DNA of 56,631 nt from Gemmatimonadota bacterium (GTDB lineage: Bacteria > Gemmatimonadota > Gemmatimonadetes > Gemmatimonadales > Gemmatimonadaceae). Positions within the stretch are counted from its first letter, which is position 1. Each line of letters starts with the position of its first letter. The translations under genes and the position numbers were made by a program. Under the pieces are notes generated by a model. That model worked only from the letters and a program-made list of their open reading frames with translations, ran no database searches and had not been told where the DNA came from. Positions 6,771-14,962 of the stretch are shown here, one piece after another. The DNA lies in contig QHVE01000022.1 of assembly GCA_003223455.1 (NCBI GenBank), positions 34,144 to 90,774 on the forward strand, in the 5' to 3' direction.

Positions 6771-8576
6771 ATGCTTCCAATGACCTTCCCGACCGTTCGA
6801 GCCGCGGCACGTACCGTGGCGTTCCTCCTCCCATGGGTGACCCTCGCCGGCTGCAGCATGAGCGACGCCGACGAGCGCAGCCACGCGGGCGAGTCTCAGG
6901 TCGCCGAAGGAGACATCGGGCGCGGCTGGTCCCCGGCGGAGATCTCGGAAGTGAAGGGCATCCCGATCGCGACGCTTCGCACCGCCGTCCAGGAGCGGCT
7001 CAAGGGGAAGGTGCCGGGTGCGGTCGGCGAGGAGGCGTGGCAGCACACCAGGCGGCTCTATGCACGATTCCAGCAGTCACCGCTTTGGTTCGAGCGAGGC
7101 GGGCTCGACAAGGACCGTGTCGAGGCCCTGACCAACGCGCTCCTCAACGCGACGACGGACGGACTTCGCATCGACGACTATCCGCTGCGCGAGGTCGCCC
7201 AGGCCATCTCGATGGTGCGCGCGACGAAGCAGCCGACCGCCGAGCAGCTGGCCGACGTCGACGTGTTGCTCACCGCCGCGTATGCGTCGCTTGGCGAAGA
7301 CCTTCTCGTCGGGCAGGTCGATCCGAAGACCGTGGGACAGAGCTGGCACATCGATGCGCGCGACGACAACGTCGACAGCGCGCTCGTGCGCACGCTCGTC
7401 AAGCAACCGCTCGACAAGGCCATCAACGCGATGCGGCCGAACGACGAGGAGTACGCGGCGCTGCAGAAGGAGCTCGTGCGCTTTCGCGAGGTGGTCGAGA
7501 AGGGCGGATGGAAGCCCATCCCGGCGGGGAAGCCGCTGAAGCGTGGGCAGTCGGACTCGCCGGAGCGCATCGCGGCATTGCGCGCGCGACTCGAAGCGGA
7601 AGGAATCACGGTGGCAGGTGGGTCGCAGGCCTCGACGTCGACTGGGACAGACAGCGGCGCATCGACGTCGCGGCGATCGTCGGCGTCGAGCGGTGCGGTG
7701 TTCGACGAGGGATTGGCCAGCGCGATCGCGCAGTTCCAGGCGCGGCATGGCATCAATGTCGATAGCTCGCTCGGCAAGGAGACGCTCGACGCGCTCAACG
7801 TGCCCGCGGAGTACCGGCTCGGCCAGATCGCGGCGAACCTCGAGCGGCATCGCTGGCTGCCTCGCTCGCTCGGCGAGCGCTACATCTATGTGAATGTACC
7901 GGCGTTCCAGCTCCGCGCCTTCGACAAGGGCGAGCCGGTGCTCGAGATGAAGGTCATCGTCGGCCAGGAGTACGAGGACAAGGCGACCCCCGTGTTCTCC
8001 GATTCGATGGAGACCGTGGTGTTCCGTCCCTACTGGAACGTGACGCCCGACATCCAGACCAAGGAGATCGAGCCGAAGATCGCGTCGAATCCCGGCTATC
8101 TCGCCGAGAACGACATGGAGTACTGGAACGACAAGGGCGCGCGTCGCATTCGCCAGCGCCCGGGCCCGAAGAACTCACTGGGCTACGTGAAGTTCCTCTT
8201 TCCGAACGACTTCAACATCTACTTGCACGACACGCCCAATCACGAGCTGTTCGACAAGGACGTCCGCGCGTTCAGCCATGGCTGCATTCGGGTCGAGAAG
8301 CCCGCGGAGCTCGCGCAGTGGGTGCTCGGGTGGGACGCGTCGCGCGTGGAGCAGGCGATGCAGGAGGGAGGCGACAACAAGGGCGTGAAGCTGCCGCGGA
8401 AGATCCCCGTCTACATCGCCTACGGCACGGCGTACGTGCGCGACGGACAGCTCTACTTCGGCAACGATCTCTATCACCGCGACGACGAGCTGGTGAAGGC
8501 GATCGCGCAGGGCGCGGTAGTGAGCCCGCGAGGGGTGCAGGCGATCGAAGAGCTTAAACGAGTGGCCACCAAGTAA
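6771..8576 (+). CDS. L,D-transpeptidase lipoprotein (YcbB/LdtD-like)
   Basis: A 601-residue protein with a lipoprotein signal (FLLPWVTLAGCSMS, lipobox Cys at about residue 24). The long N-terminal region resembles the scaffold of YcbB. A peptidoglycan-binding helix pair (about 310-345, FDEGLASAIAQFQARHG) follows a Ser/Thr-rich linker near 285-308. The YkuD catalytic domain ends with HGCIRV, His503 and Cys505. It should form 3-3 cross-links in murein or attach proteins to it. The ATG at 6771 gives the cleanest signal peptide, with another in-frame ATG three codons later. It is monocistronic and converges with the DUF1906-like gene. Confidence 0.92.
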   Translation: MLPMTFPTVRAAARTVAFLLPWVTLAGCSMSDADERSHAGESQVAEGDIGRGWSPAEISEVKGIPIATLRTAVQERLKGKVPGAVGEEAWQHTRRLYARFQQSPLWFERGGLDKDRVEALTNALLNATTDGLRIDDYPLREVAQAISMVRATKQPTAEQLADVDVLLTAAYASLGEDLLVGQVDPKTVGQSWHIDARDDNVDSALVRTLVKQPLDKAINAMRPNDEEYAALQKELVRFREVVEKGGWKPIPAGKPLKRGQSDSPERIAALRARLEAEGITVAGGSQASTSTGTDSGASTSRRSSASSGAVFDEGLASAIAQFQARHGINVDSSLGKETLDALNVPAEYRLGQIAANLERHRWLPRSLGERYIYVNVPAFQLRAFDKGEPVLEMKVIVGQEYEDKATPVFSDSMETVVFRPYWNVTPDIQTKEIEPKIASNPGYLAENDMEYWNDKGARRIRQRPGPKNSLGYVKFLFPNDFNIYLHDTPNHELFDKDVRAFSHGCIRVEKPAELAQWVLGWDASRVEQAMQEGGDNKGVKLPRKIPVYIAYGTAYVRDGQLYFGNDLYHRDDELVKAIAQGAVVSPRGVQAIEELKRVATK

Positions 8577-8585
8577 CGCACTCCT

Positions 8586-8603
8586 GTACTGGGTACTCAG
8601 TAC
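8586..8603. repeat. Short GTAC-rich inverted repeat between convergent genes
   Basis: GTACTG, six bases, then CAGTAC form a perfect 6-bp stem spanning the end of the minus-strand gene at 8597. The 12-mer GTACTGGGTACT recurs exactly on the opposite strand at 56495-56506, so it may belong to a dispersed intergenic family. Confidence 0.4.
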
Positions 8604-9619
8604 GACCGACGTACCAGCGAGACCTCCGCCACCACCGCGGAAGGCGACCGCTGCGCCGCGACGTTGACGTCGATCGGGATCTTGTGGCCGTTCCACGTCT
8701 GCGTGACGTCGAGCACGCCCTGCCAGACCGCGGCGAAGGTGTGGCCGGTCTCGCGCGGATGCTTGGTCGTGTCGAAGCCCTTCGACTTGGCGACCCAGAA
8801 CGGAGGCTCGGCTTCGATGCCGACGGAGGTGTAGAGCGCTTTCACGTCGTTGTAGACCGTGTTGGCGTTGTAGGTGTGCACGTAGATGCCGGGCACGTAG
8901 CGGCCGTCGTCGAGCACGGCGCGAACCCACGCCGAATAGTAGTCGCGCATCGATTGATGGAGCACGTCCATGCGCTCGAGGTCGAGGAAGATCGTGGTGC
9001 CGCGGGGGAAGCCTTCGCGCGCCGTCGTCTGCGCCGCGTCGACTCCTTCGCGCATGCCGCGCGCGCCGCCGACGAAATCGGCATCGCACGTTGCGTCCGG
9101 CGGCGGCGGGGGCGCCTTGCGCAGCACCGTGCGCATGACGGTGCGTGTGACCTTGTGGCGGCGCTTCCCTCGCCCGACGTACGCCGTCACGCGCTTGGGC
9201 ACGCTGACACGCTCGATGTGCGGGACACCGGGCCGGCGTCCCCACGTCTGCTGGCCGACGTAGAGGACGGCGAGGCCGTAGCCCATCGCGGTGAGGGTCT
9301 CGCGCTTACCCATCCAGCCCTCGTCCTGATGACACGGGCTCTTGAGGTAGTAGCCCGCCCACGAGTAGGGGGAGTTGCCGGTCCGCCAGGCGCGCATGGC
9401 GCCGTCGCCGGGGTAGGTACCGGTGTCGAAGCCGAGGTAGGAGGGATGTGCGACCTCGTTGGCGAGCATGGCGTTCTGGCCGCTGATCGTCGCAGCGGCG
9501 ATCGCGACGCGGGCCGAGGCGTCGGCGACGGACGCACGGGTGCCCCGGTCGCCACACGCCGCGACCGCCACGAATGCGCCCAGCCCGAGCACTCTCCCAG
9601 CGCTCCTGCTCCGTCCCAT
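8597..9619 (-). CDS. Lipoprotein with DUF1906 (Rv2525c-like) glycoside-hydrolase-like domain
   Basis: A 340-residue lipoprotein (signal ending VAVAACGDRG). The mature part begins with YLGFDTGTYPG, then WAGYYLKSPC and LAVLYVGQQTW, the pattern of the TIM-barrel DUF1906 family, thought to act on cell-wall glycans. TTIFLDLERMDVLHQSM supplies acidic residues at the strand end where the family's putative catalytic carboxylates sit. A basic and proline-rich insertion (about 145-175, with PPPPPDATC) interrupts the domain. The start ATG is preceded at 5-12 bases by a strong GGGAGGGG-type binding site. It faces the L,D-transpeptidase tail to tail, which fits a shared envelope role. Enzymatic activity is unproven. 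Confidence 0.8.
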   Translation of the reverse strand: MGRSRSAGRVLGLGAFVAVAACGDRGTRASVADASARVAIAAATISGQNAMLANEVAHPSYLGFDTGTYPGDGAMRAWRTGNSPYSWAGYYLKSPCHQDEGWMGKRETLTAMGYGLAVLYVGQQTWGRRPGVPHIERVSVPKRVTAYVGRGKRRHKVTRTVMRTVLRKAPPPPPDATCDADFVGGARGMREGVDAAQTTAREGFPRGTTIFLDLERMDVLHQSMRDYYSAWVRAVLDDGRYVPGIYVHTYNANTVYNDVKALYTSVGIEAEPPFWVAKSKGFDTTKHPRETGHTFAAVWQGVLDVTQTWNGHKIPIDVNVAAQRSPSAVVAEVSLVRRSY

Positions 9620-9712
9620 GGATTCCCCTCCCAGCCGGTCTCCGTCTGTTTACACCATAGTGGCTGGGATGCTTCGGGTCACGTTGGGATTGTGATTTGG
9701 GGCACAAAGCCG

Positions 9713-9784
9713 AGTGACTCAGTGAGATAGTGACTCAGTGACTCAGTGACTCAGTGACTCAATAACTCAGTGACTCAGTGACTC
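9713..9784 (+). repeat. Tandem array of nine 8-bp units (AGTGACTC)
   Basis: Nine consecutive octamers of consensus AGTGACTC. The second (AGTGAGAT) and seventh (AATAACTC) units are degenerate, the others exact. The same octamer recurs in opposite orientation (GAGTCACT) at 11604-11635, beyond the next two genes. Confidence 0.9.
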
Positions 9785-9835
9785 AGAAACGACCTCCGGA
9801 AGCAATTGTCTCCCGAGGCCATTTCCTGCGTCGTT

Positions 9836-9879
9836 GGGGTCAGAGTCGTTGGGGGTTGACCCCCAACGACTCTGACCCC
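9836..9879. repeat. REP-like palindrome, GGGGTCAGAGTC family
   Basis: Two perfectly complementary 20-base arms (GGGGTCAGAGTC at the outer end, TTGGGGG inner) flank a 4-base TTGA loop. The outer GGGTCAGA / TCTGACCC ends are shared with the elements at 24363-24424 and 49061-49111. No REP-associated transposase is present in the window. Confidence 0.85.
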
Positions 9880-9957
9880 TTTGAACTGAGTCACTGCTCC
9901 ACCGCCACCCCGGGTCTAGAACTTGAAACAGCCCCGTACCGTGCCAGGGAGCTCACG

Positions 9958-10392
9958 ATGACATCCGGTTCGGAGCGGTCCAACGGTGATGGATCGGCGT
10001 CGCTCGTTCTCGTCGACGGGTCCAATGTGGCCCACTCGAGCGAGGGGGATCAGCCGAAGCTGGCGAACATCGTTGCCGTGTGTGACAAACTGTCCGAGGA
10101 AGGCTACGAACCCGTGGTCGTCGTCGACGCGGCATTGCGTCACCAGATCGACGACCGGGCCGGCTACGAGCGCCTCGTCGAGGCCGGGACGATTCGACAG
10201 GCCCCGGCGGGCACCGACGCGGACTACTTCATCCTCTCGTTCGCGCGCGAGCTGGAGGCGTCGATCGTCTCGAACGACCGGTTCCGCGACCGGCAGAAGG
10301 TGTTTCCGGATGCGGCAGGGCGGCTGATCCGGTACATGGTCGTCAAGGGCGAGGTCGTGCTGGAGCGGCGGACAGGCCGGCGCGGGGACTGA
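9958..10392 (+). CDS. NYN/PIN-like ribonuclease, Zc3h12a type
   Basis: A 144-residue single-domain protein with the hallmarks of the Zc3h12a-like NYN nuclease family. VLVDGSNVAHS near residue 15 supplies the first metal-binding Asp, TDADYFILSFA about residue 80 the second acidic pair, and IVSNDRFRD the third. Such domains cleave RNA using a carboxylate-bound divalent metal. In bacteria they often occur as solitary small proteins. The ATG at 9958 has AGGGAG about 8 bases upstream. An in-frame extension upstream runs through the REP-like palindrome and is unlikely to be coding. Substrate and partners are unknown. Confidence 0.85.
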   Translation: MTSGSERSNGDGSASLVLVDGSNVAHSSEGDQPKLANIVAVCDKLSEEGYEPVVVVDAALRHQIDDRAGYERLVEAGTIRQAPAGTDADYFILSFARELEASIVSNDRFRDRQKVFPDAAGRLIRYMVVKGEVVLERRTGRRGD

Positions 10393-10692
10393 GGACGCCA
10401 GAAAAGGACGGTGCGCACGGCAATATTTGCCGAGGTAACCAACTTTTCCTGTAGCCGACTACGGCTGACTGCGTTAGTATTTCGCTCGCCCCACACGCAC
10501 GCGTCAGCATCCGCAACACACAGAGTCTCCCCGGCGCCGTTTCGCTCCGGAGAGAGTGCTCGAGTCAGACGATGGTCGGGCTCCACGACCGGCATCACAG
10601 CCGGAGTACGCCCCTCCGCTCTACGCGGCGCCTGCAGGAACCGTTGGACCCCCACCGGAGACAGCGCCGTCTCCACTGGTTACGAGGCACAG
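10393..10692. other. Intergenic region with small hairpins, probable promoter region
   Basis: A 300-base gap that is more AT-rich than its surroundings around 10415-10480. It contains the 13-bp hairpin GGCAATATTTGCC (10419-10431), a second short stem around CCGACTACGG, and no convincing gene. It presumably drives the glycosyltransferase gene. Confidence 0.45.
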
Positions 10693-11571
10693 ATGTTCGA
10701 TCCGACGACGGAGATACCCACCCTGTCGCTCGTGATCCCCGTGTACAACGCGGCGGATCAACTCCCGGCCACGCTCGCCGCGGTCGATCAGTTTGCCGCG
10801 CGATTCTCCGATCGCCTCGAAGTCCTCTTCGTCGACGACTGCTCGAGTGAAGTCGAGACGCAGATCATGCTCCAGGACTTCGCGCGAACGCGCGAGGGGA
10901 TCCGTGTGCTGCGCAACGCGCGCAACCGTGGCAAGGGATACTCCGTGACGCGAGGCATGCTCGCCGCGCGCGGCCGCTACCGCGTGTTCACGGACGTGGA
11001 TCTGGCGTATCCGCTCGACCAGGTCACGCGCATCGCCGAGGCGCTCGCAGGGGGCGCCGACGTGGCGATCGCCTGCCGCGTGCTGCCCGAGTCGCGCTAT
11101 CTCATGAGCCCGAGCTTTTTCCACTACCTGTATACGCGGCATCTCATGAGCCGCGCGTTCAACCGCGTGGTGCAGACGTTCCTGCTTCCCGGTATCCTCG
11201 ACACGCAGGCAGGGCTCAAGGGGTTCACGGCCGCCGCCGCGGAGCTCTGCTTCGGGCGCACGACGATCCCCGGCTTCGGCTTCGACATCGAGTGCCTGTA
11301 CATCGCGCAGCAGCACGGGCTCTCGATCCAGCAGACCGCGGTCAACTTCCGGTACGACGACGAGCCGACCACGGTGCGCTTCGCCCGCGACAGCTCCCGC
11401 ATGCTGCAGGACATCTGGCAGGTGCGCACCAATGCCTGGCGCGGTCACTACGCGGCGGCGGAGACGGGCTTCGAGTTCCCGGACGAGGACCGCTGGATAG
11501 GCGGTATCCACACGCCGGCGCACGGGATTCCGGCGAGCAAGCCTTCGAGTACGCTCGCCACAGCGTCGTAG
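10693..11571 (+). CDS. Family 2 glycosyltransferase, polyprenyl-phosphate glycosyltransferase-like
   Basis: A 292-residue GT-A fold enzyme: LSLVIPVYNAADQLP opens the nucleotide-binding half, VLFVDDCSSE follows, NRGKGYSVTRGM binds the phosphates, and the metal-binding motif sits in FTDVDLAYPL. The pattern fits dolichyl/polyprenyl-phosphate glucosyl- or mannosyltransferases (Alg5/DPM1-like), which load a sugar onto a membrane lipid carrier. There is no clear transmembrane helix beyond a hydrophobic stretch after the domain, so the soluble type is likely. A GAGG about 7 bases before the ATG supports the start. Neighbouring genes (ChbG-like, GT87-like) also belong to glycan or lipid-linked sugar work. 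Confidence 0.85.
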   Translation: MFDPTTEIPTLSLVIPVYNAADQLPATLAAVDQFAARFSDRLEVLFVDDCSSEVETQIMLQDFARTREGIRVLRNARNRGKGYSVTRGMLAARGRYRVFTDVDLAYPLDQVTRIAEALAGGADVAIACRVLPESRYLMSPSFFHYLYTRHLMSRAFNRVVQTFLLPGILDTQAGLKGFTAAAAELCFGRTTIPGFGFDIECLYIAQQHGLSIQQTAVNFRYDDEPTTVRFARDSSRMLQDIWQVRTNAWRGHYAAAETGFEFPDEDRWIGGIHTPAHGIPASKPSSTLATAS

Positions 11572-11603
11572 GGAGTTGGCGATCCGCAGGTCCTGGAGCC
11601 GGC

Positions 11604-11635
11604 GGTTCACTGAGTCACTGAGTCGCTGAGTCACT
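11604..11635 (-). repeat. GAGTCACT octamer array, inverse of the 9713 array
   Basis: Three units GAGTCACT, GAGTCGCT and GAGTCACT, preceded by a partial unit. Each is the reverse complement of the AGTGACTC octamer at 9713-9784. The array lies between the glycosyltransferase stop and the ChbG-like gene. Confidence 0.8.
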
Positions 11636-11678
11636 CGGTCGCCGCATGGCGCCGGCCCCTCGTCGTAAATTCCCCGCC

Positions 11679-12518
11679 ATGCGCATTCTCGTCATCAACG
11701 CCGACGACCTCGGGTTCGCCCCGGGCGTGAACCGGGGCATCTTCGAAGCCCACGCCGCAGGCACGGTCACGTCGGCGTCGATGATGGTGACGACGCCCGC
11801 CTTCACCGCCGCAGCCGAGCAGCTGCCGCGCGAGGCACCGCGGCTCGGTGTGGGGCTCCATCTGAATCTCGTCAGCGGTGTGCCGCTCTCGAGCGTCCCG
11901 TCGCTCGTCGATCCGGCGACGGGACGCTTCCATTCGCTCGAGGTCCTCGCGCGCCGCGCGCTCGCCGGCCAGGTCGATCCAGTGGACGTGCGCCGCGAGT
12001 GCGAGGCCCAGCTCGCGGCCCTGGTCGCGGCCGGCATCACGCCGACACATCTCGACAGCCATCGGCACGCCCACGCCATGCCGGGAATCCTGCCCGCCGT
12101 GGCGGCAGTCGCGCACGCCGCCGTAATCCCGGTGGTGCGCCGCCCGCTCGATCGCGTGTCGATCCTCGACCCGGTGGCGAGCGCGAAGATGCTCGTCGTG
12201 CACGCGGCGTGGCGCACCGCGCTCACCGGCGTCGCGCCGGCGCATCGCACGATCCTCGCCCGCGCGCCACACTTCCGCGGAATCGCGATGCAGGGCACGC
12301 CCGACATCCGCGACCGCCTGCTCGCGACGCTCGACCAGCTACCGATCGGCATGACCGAGATCATGGTCCATCCGGGCTACGACGACGAGGTGCTGGCGGC
12401 GCAGGACGCCTTTCGCGCCGAGCGCGCGGTGGAGCTACGCGCGCTGTGCGATCCGGCGGTCGTGGCGCGGTTGAACAGGGGCGATCTGAAGCTCGTGTCG
12501 TTTCGGGATTTGGCGTAA
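11679..12518 (+). CDS. YdjC/ChbG-like carbohydrate deacetylase (hopanoid-biosynthesis HpnK-like)
   Basis: A 279-residue YdjC-fold protein. The metal-binding residues appear in order: VINADDLGFAPGVNRGI (Asp pair near residue 8), GLHLNLVSG (His) and HLDSHRHAHAMPG (His-x3-His). IMVHPGYDDE near the C-terminus is also characteristic. Family members remove acetyl groups from N-acetylated sugars, including chitooligosaccharides and, in HpnK, hopanoid-linked sugars. The ATG at 11679 was preferred over one 33 bases upstream because the fold begins immediately. It follows the lipid-linked glycosyltransferase in the same direction, so both may modify a polyprenyl- or hopanoid-linked sugar. That partnership is inferred. 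Confidence 0.85.
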   Translation: MRILVINADDLGFAPGVNRGIFEAHAAGTVTSASMMVTTPAFTAAAEQLPREAPRLGVGLHLNLVSGVPLSSVPSLVDPATGRFHSLEVLARRALAGQVDPVDVRRECEAQLAALVAAGITPTHLDSHRHAHAMPGILPAVAAVAHAAVIPVVRRPLDRVSILDPVASAKMLVVHAAWRTALTGVAPAHRTILARAPHFRGIAMQGTPDIRDRLLATLDQLPIGMTEIMVHPGYDDEVLAAQDAFRAERAVELRALCDPAVVARLNRGDLKLVSFRDLA

Positions 12519-12530
12519 TCGCAGGGCGCG

Positions 12531-12600
12531 GTGCGCGAGTGCGCGAGTGCGCCCTGGGCCTGCGGGCCGTGGCGTATCCGCACACCCGCGCACCCGCGCT
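12531..12600. repeat. Facing arrays of GTGCGCGA / CCGCGCAC octamers
   Basis: GTGCGCGA twice plus GTGCGCCC on the left (12531-12554), and CCGCACAC, CCGCGCAC and CCGCGCT on the right (12578-12600), form imperfectly complementary arms with a 23-base centre. It lies between convergent genes and may act as a bidirectional terminator. Confidence 0.6.
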
Positions 12601-13715
12601 AACTGGGCTTCGCCTCTCTCACCCGCGGAAACCACAGGCGTCGCTGCAGCTCGATCCAGAGCACGATCAGCGGCACGGTCTTGAAGCGATATCGATCGAA
12701 GAAGTCGCGCTGGATCGCGCGGGGCATCAGGTCCGACGAGGCGAGGATCGTGAAGATCGCGACGAACGCGAGCAGGGCCCACTCCCAACGTGATGGACGC
12801 GCGATGGCGGCGAACCAGATGGCGACGCCGGTGATCGCGATGGCGAACGTCGGGCTCTCCGCCTGATGATTGAAGATCACGCAGAAGACCAGCACGGAGC
12901 ACAGATACAGCCGGCGCAGATCCCAATCGTGCCAGCGCCACACCTGCACCACGACTGGCGCGACGAGGATCAGCACCCCGGCGAGCTGGATCGGCCAGTT
13001 CGACAGGCCGGTGTGGAACAGTTGCTCGAAGACGTCCATCACCGAGAAACCGCGCTGCAGTGCGTCGGTGGCCTCGATGGCGCGCCAGCTCGCGTACTGG
13101 GCGAGGAGCCGAGCGGGTGAGGTGGCGAGCAGCGGGAGCAGAGCGAACAGCACCAGTCCCAGCACGATCGCGATCGCCACGCGCAGCTTGCGCGGATGGA
13201 AGATGGCGAAGCTGACGCCCGCGAGCGGGAACACCTTGATGTACGCGCCGGTGATCGCGGCGAGGCTGCCGAGCGCGGTGTGGTGTCGCTCGTACGCGGC
13301 GAACGTGAAGACGATCAGCGCCGCGACGAGCGCGTTGCTCTGCACGTTCTGGAGCGAGCCGAGCATGTCGAGGAACACGATCGCGCGCGCGACGGTGGCG
13401 GCGCGGCGCGGCAGCACCAGTCCGAGCGAGACGTAGAGCGCGCCGGCGTTGAGCGCGTTCCAGAGCAGCATCGCGGGCGCGAACGGAATCCACGCGAACG
13501 GCGCGAACAGCAGCGCGAACGTCGGGCTGTACTTGAAGAAATCGCCGCGACGCGGCGCGGAAGATCCGGAAGTTGTTGTTCTCGGAGACGACGCCATGCT
13601 GCACGGTGGTGGCGACGATGGCGCCGATCCAGAGCAGGGCGACGAACCAGTCGACGGGCCGGCGGCGTTCGGCGGAGCCGGCAGGGCGTGTGTCCGGAGG
13701 GGCCGTCGATGTCAT
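12599..13715 (-). pseudogene. GT87-like polyprenyl-sugar glycosyltransferase, frameshifted with internal loss
   Basis: A multi-pass membrane protein of the DUF2029/GT87 type, which uses polyprenyl-phosphate sugars on the outer face of the membrane. The N-terminus (MTSTAPPDTRP at 13715, helix WFVALLWIGAIVATTV, then NNNFRIFRAAS) is in one frame. The rest (DFFKYSPTFALLFAPFAW onwards to 12599, about 330 residues) is in another. GT87 proteins usually carry a short luminal loop between these two motifs, and here they nearly touch, so some 15-20 residues are also missing. The junction coincides with a perfect GC palindrome at 13543-13557. Either the gene is broken or the hairpin was misassembled. 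Confidence 0.7.
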
Positions 13716-13794
13716 CGAACGCGAAAACTAGACGCCGCATCCGCGCGCCGAAACCTCGTCGTCGCGCGGGCACCGATCTTGACCGAGGGACCGC

Positions 13795-14523
13795 ATGACC
13801 CAGACTCCACGCCCCCCCGGATCGGCGCTCCACACGGTCCTGCTGGACATCGACGGTACGCTCATCGACAGCAACGACGCGCACGCGCGCGCGTGGGTCG
13901 ATTCGTTGCGCGCCCACGGCTACGTCGTGCCGTTCGAGGAGGTGCGCCCGCTCATCGGCATGGGCGGCGACAAGGTCCTGCCCGCGCTCACCGGCCTCGA
14001 TCCGGAGAGCACGGAGGCCGAGCGCATGAGTGTCACACGGAGCGAGCTGTTCCTCGAGCGCGAGCTGCCTACGCTGCAGCCGACGCGCGGCGCGCGACAG
14101 CTCCTCGAGCACATGCTCGGCGCAGGACTCGAGCTCGTGGTGGCCACGTCCGCCAAGGACGACGAGGTGCGCGCGCTGCTGGAGCGGGCGGGAGTGTCGG
14201 ATCTCATCCAGCTCGCATCGTCGGCGGACGACGCGGAGCGCTCGAAGCCCGACCCGGACATCGTGCGAGCGGCGCTGCGACTGAGCGGAAGCCAGGCGGC
14301 ACACAGCGCGATGATCGGCGACACGCCCTACGACGTCGAGGCGGCGGCGCGGGCGCGCGTGCCGGCGATCGCGCTGCGCTGCGGCGGCTGGTGGGACGAC
14401 GCTGCGCTGGGGCACGCAACGGCGATCTACGACGACCCGGCGGATCTGGTGGCGAACTTCGAGACATCGCCGCTGGGACGGGGACTCCGTCAATCGACGT
14501 CGACGGTGAACGGTGAACGGTGA
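13795..14523 (+). CDS. HAD-family hydrolase, phosphoglycolate phosphatase-like
   Basis: A 242-residue HAD superfamily protein with all four motifs: LLDIDGTLIDSN (nucleophile and acid/base Asp), VVATSAKDD (Thr/Ser), the Lys in RSKPDPDIV, and MIGDTPYDVEAA (acidic pair). The alpha-helical cap between motifs I and II follows the phosphoglycolate phosphatase/beta-phosphoglucomutase pattern. It should remove phosphate from a small sugar phosphate, and the substrate is unassigned. The ATG is preceded by GAGGGA at 5-10 bases. The final residues (TVNGER) are encoded by a 7-bp tandem repeat whose inverse copy lies downstream, so the C-terminus is probably not functionally constrained. Confidence 0.87.
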   Translation: MTQTPRPPGSALHTVLLDIDGTLIDSNDAHARAWVDSLRAHGYVVPFEEVRPLIGMGGDKVLPALTGLDPESTEAERMSVTRSELFLERELPTLQPTRGARQLLEHMLGAGLELVVATSAKDDEVRALLERAGVSDLIQLASSADDAERSKPDPDIVRAALRLSGSQAAHSAMIGDTPYDVEAAARARVPAIALRCGGWWDDAALGHATAIYDDPADLVANFETSPLGRGLRQSTSTVNGER

Positions 14524-14607
14524 ACGGCCAGCGTCGGGACGCAAGAGCTGCTCGAGGCCGGCCGTTCACCCTCGACCGTCAACCGTTCACCGCGCGCGAA
14601 GCGCGCG
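14504..14607. repeat. CGGTGAA tandem repeat with inverse copies, plus CG hairpin
   Basis: Three CGGTGAA heptamers (14504-14524) overlap the end of the HAD gene. CCGTTCACC copies follow at 14562-14570 and 14583-14591 in inverse orientation. A CGCGCGC-GAA-GCGCGCG hairpin (14591-14607) closes the region. Terminator-like structures are likely. Confidence 0.7.
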
Positions 14608-14659
14608 TCGTGCGCGCGGATCTTGCGCCCCTCACCGCTCACTCTCACCGATTACGGTC

Positions 14660-14953
14660 ATGACGCCCTCCACTGTTCTTCGCGAGCGCCGCGCCGGGAT
14701 CCTCCCGATGATCCTGCTCGCCGTCGCCGGCGCATGCGGCGACTCGAGCAAGCACGCCACCGACGGCGACACCGGCGCCGCGGCTCCCGCGACGGTGCGC
14801 GACATGTCGGCGACGCCCAACGCGCCCGACAGCACGGCGGGCGTCTCGAATCCGACCGGACAGCCGAATGTCGCGGGGGACACGACGAGCGCACGCGTGC
14901 GCGATTCGTCGAAGGGTCCGAACGCGGGACGGCCGGCGGGCGCGCGTCCCTGA
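14660..14953 (+). CDS. Small low-complexity lipoprotein
   Basis: A 97-residue protein with a lipoprotein signal (ILPMILLAVAGACGDSS). The mature part is low-complexity, rich in Ala, Thr, Ser, Pro, Asn and Gly, with no aromatic core, so it is probably unstructured on the cell surface. The ATG follows an A-T rich stretch (ACCGATTACGGTC). No family recognised. It stands between the HAD gene and the convergent P450 gene, and its stop is 10 bases from the P450 stop. Confidence 0.65.
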   Translation: MTPSTVLRERRAGILPMILLAVAGACGDSSKHATDGDTGAAAPATVRDMSATPNAPDSTAGVSNPTGQPNVAGDTTSARVRDSSKGPNAGRPAGARP

Positions 14954-14962
14954 TCGGTCGCG

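Larger units (their letters stand above)
9620..9957. other. Non-coding region rich in repeats
   Basis: A 338-base gap between divergent genes. Beyond the tandem array and the REP-like palindrome listed separately, it has an AGGGAG ribosome binding site serving the gene at 9958. No further coding sequence is convincing. Confidence 0.6.

Noticed and set aside
9713-9784. Possible CRISPR array
   Set aside because: The units are 8 bp, contiguous, with no spacers and no cas genes.
9778-9957. Upstream extension of the NYN nuclease
   Set aside because: The extension is translated from tandem repeats and a REP-like palindrome. The ATG at 9958 has its own binding site and begins directly before the fold.
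10411-10692. Upstream extension of the glycosyltransferase
   Set aside because: The extra text is low-complexity and has hairpins. The fold starts just after the ATG at 10693.
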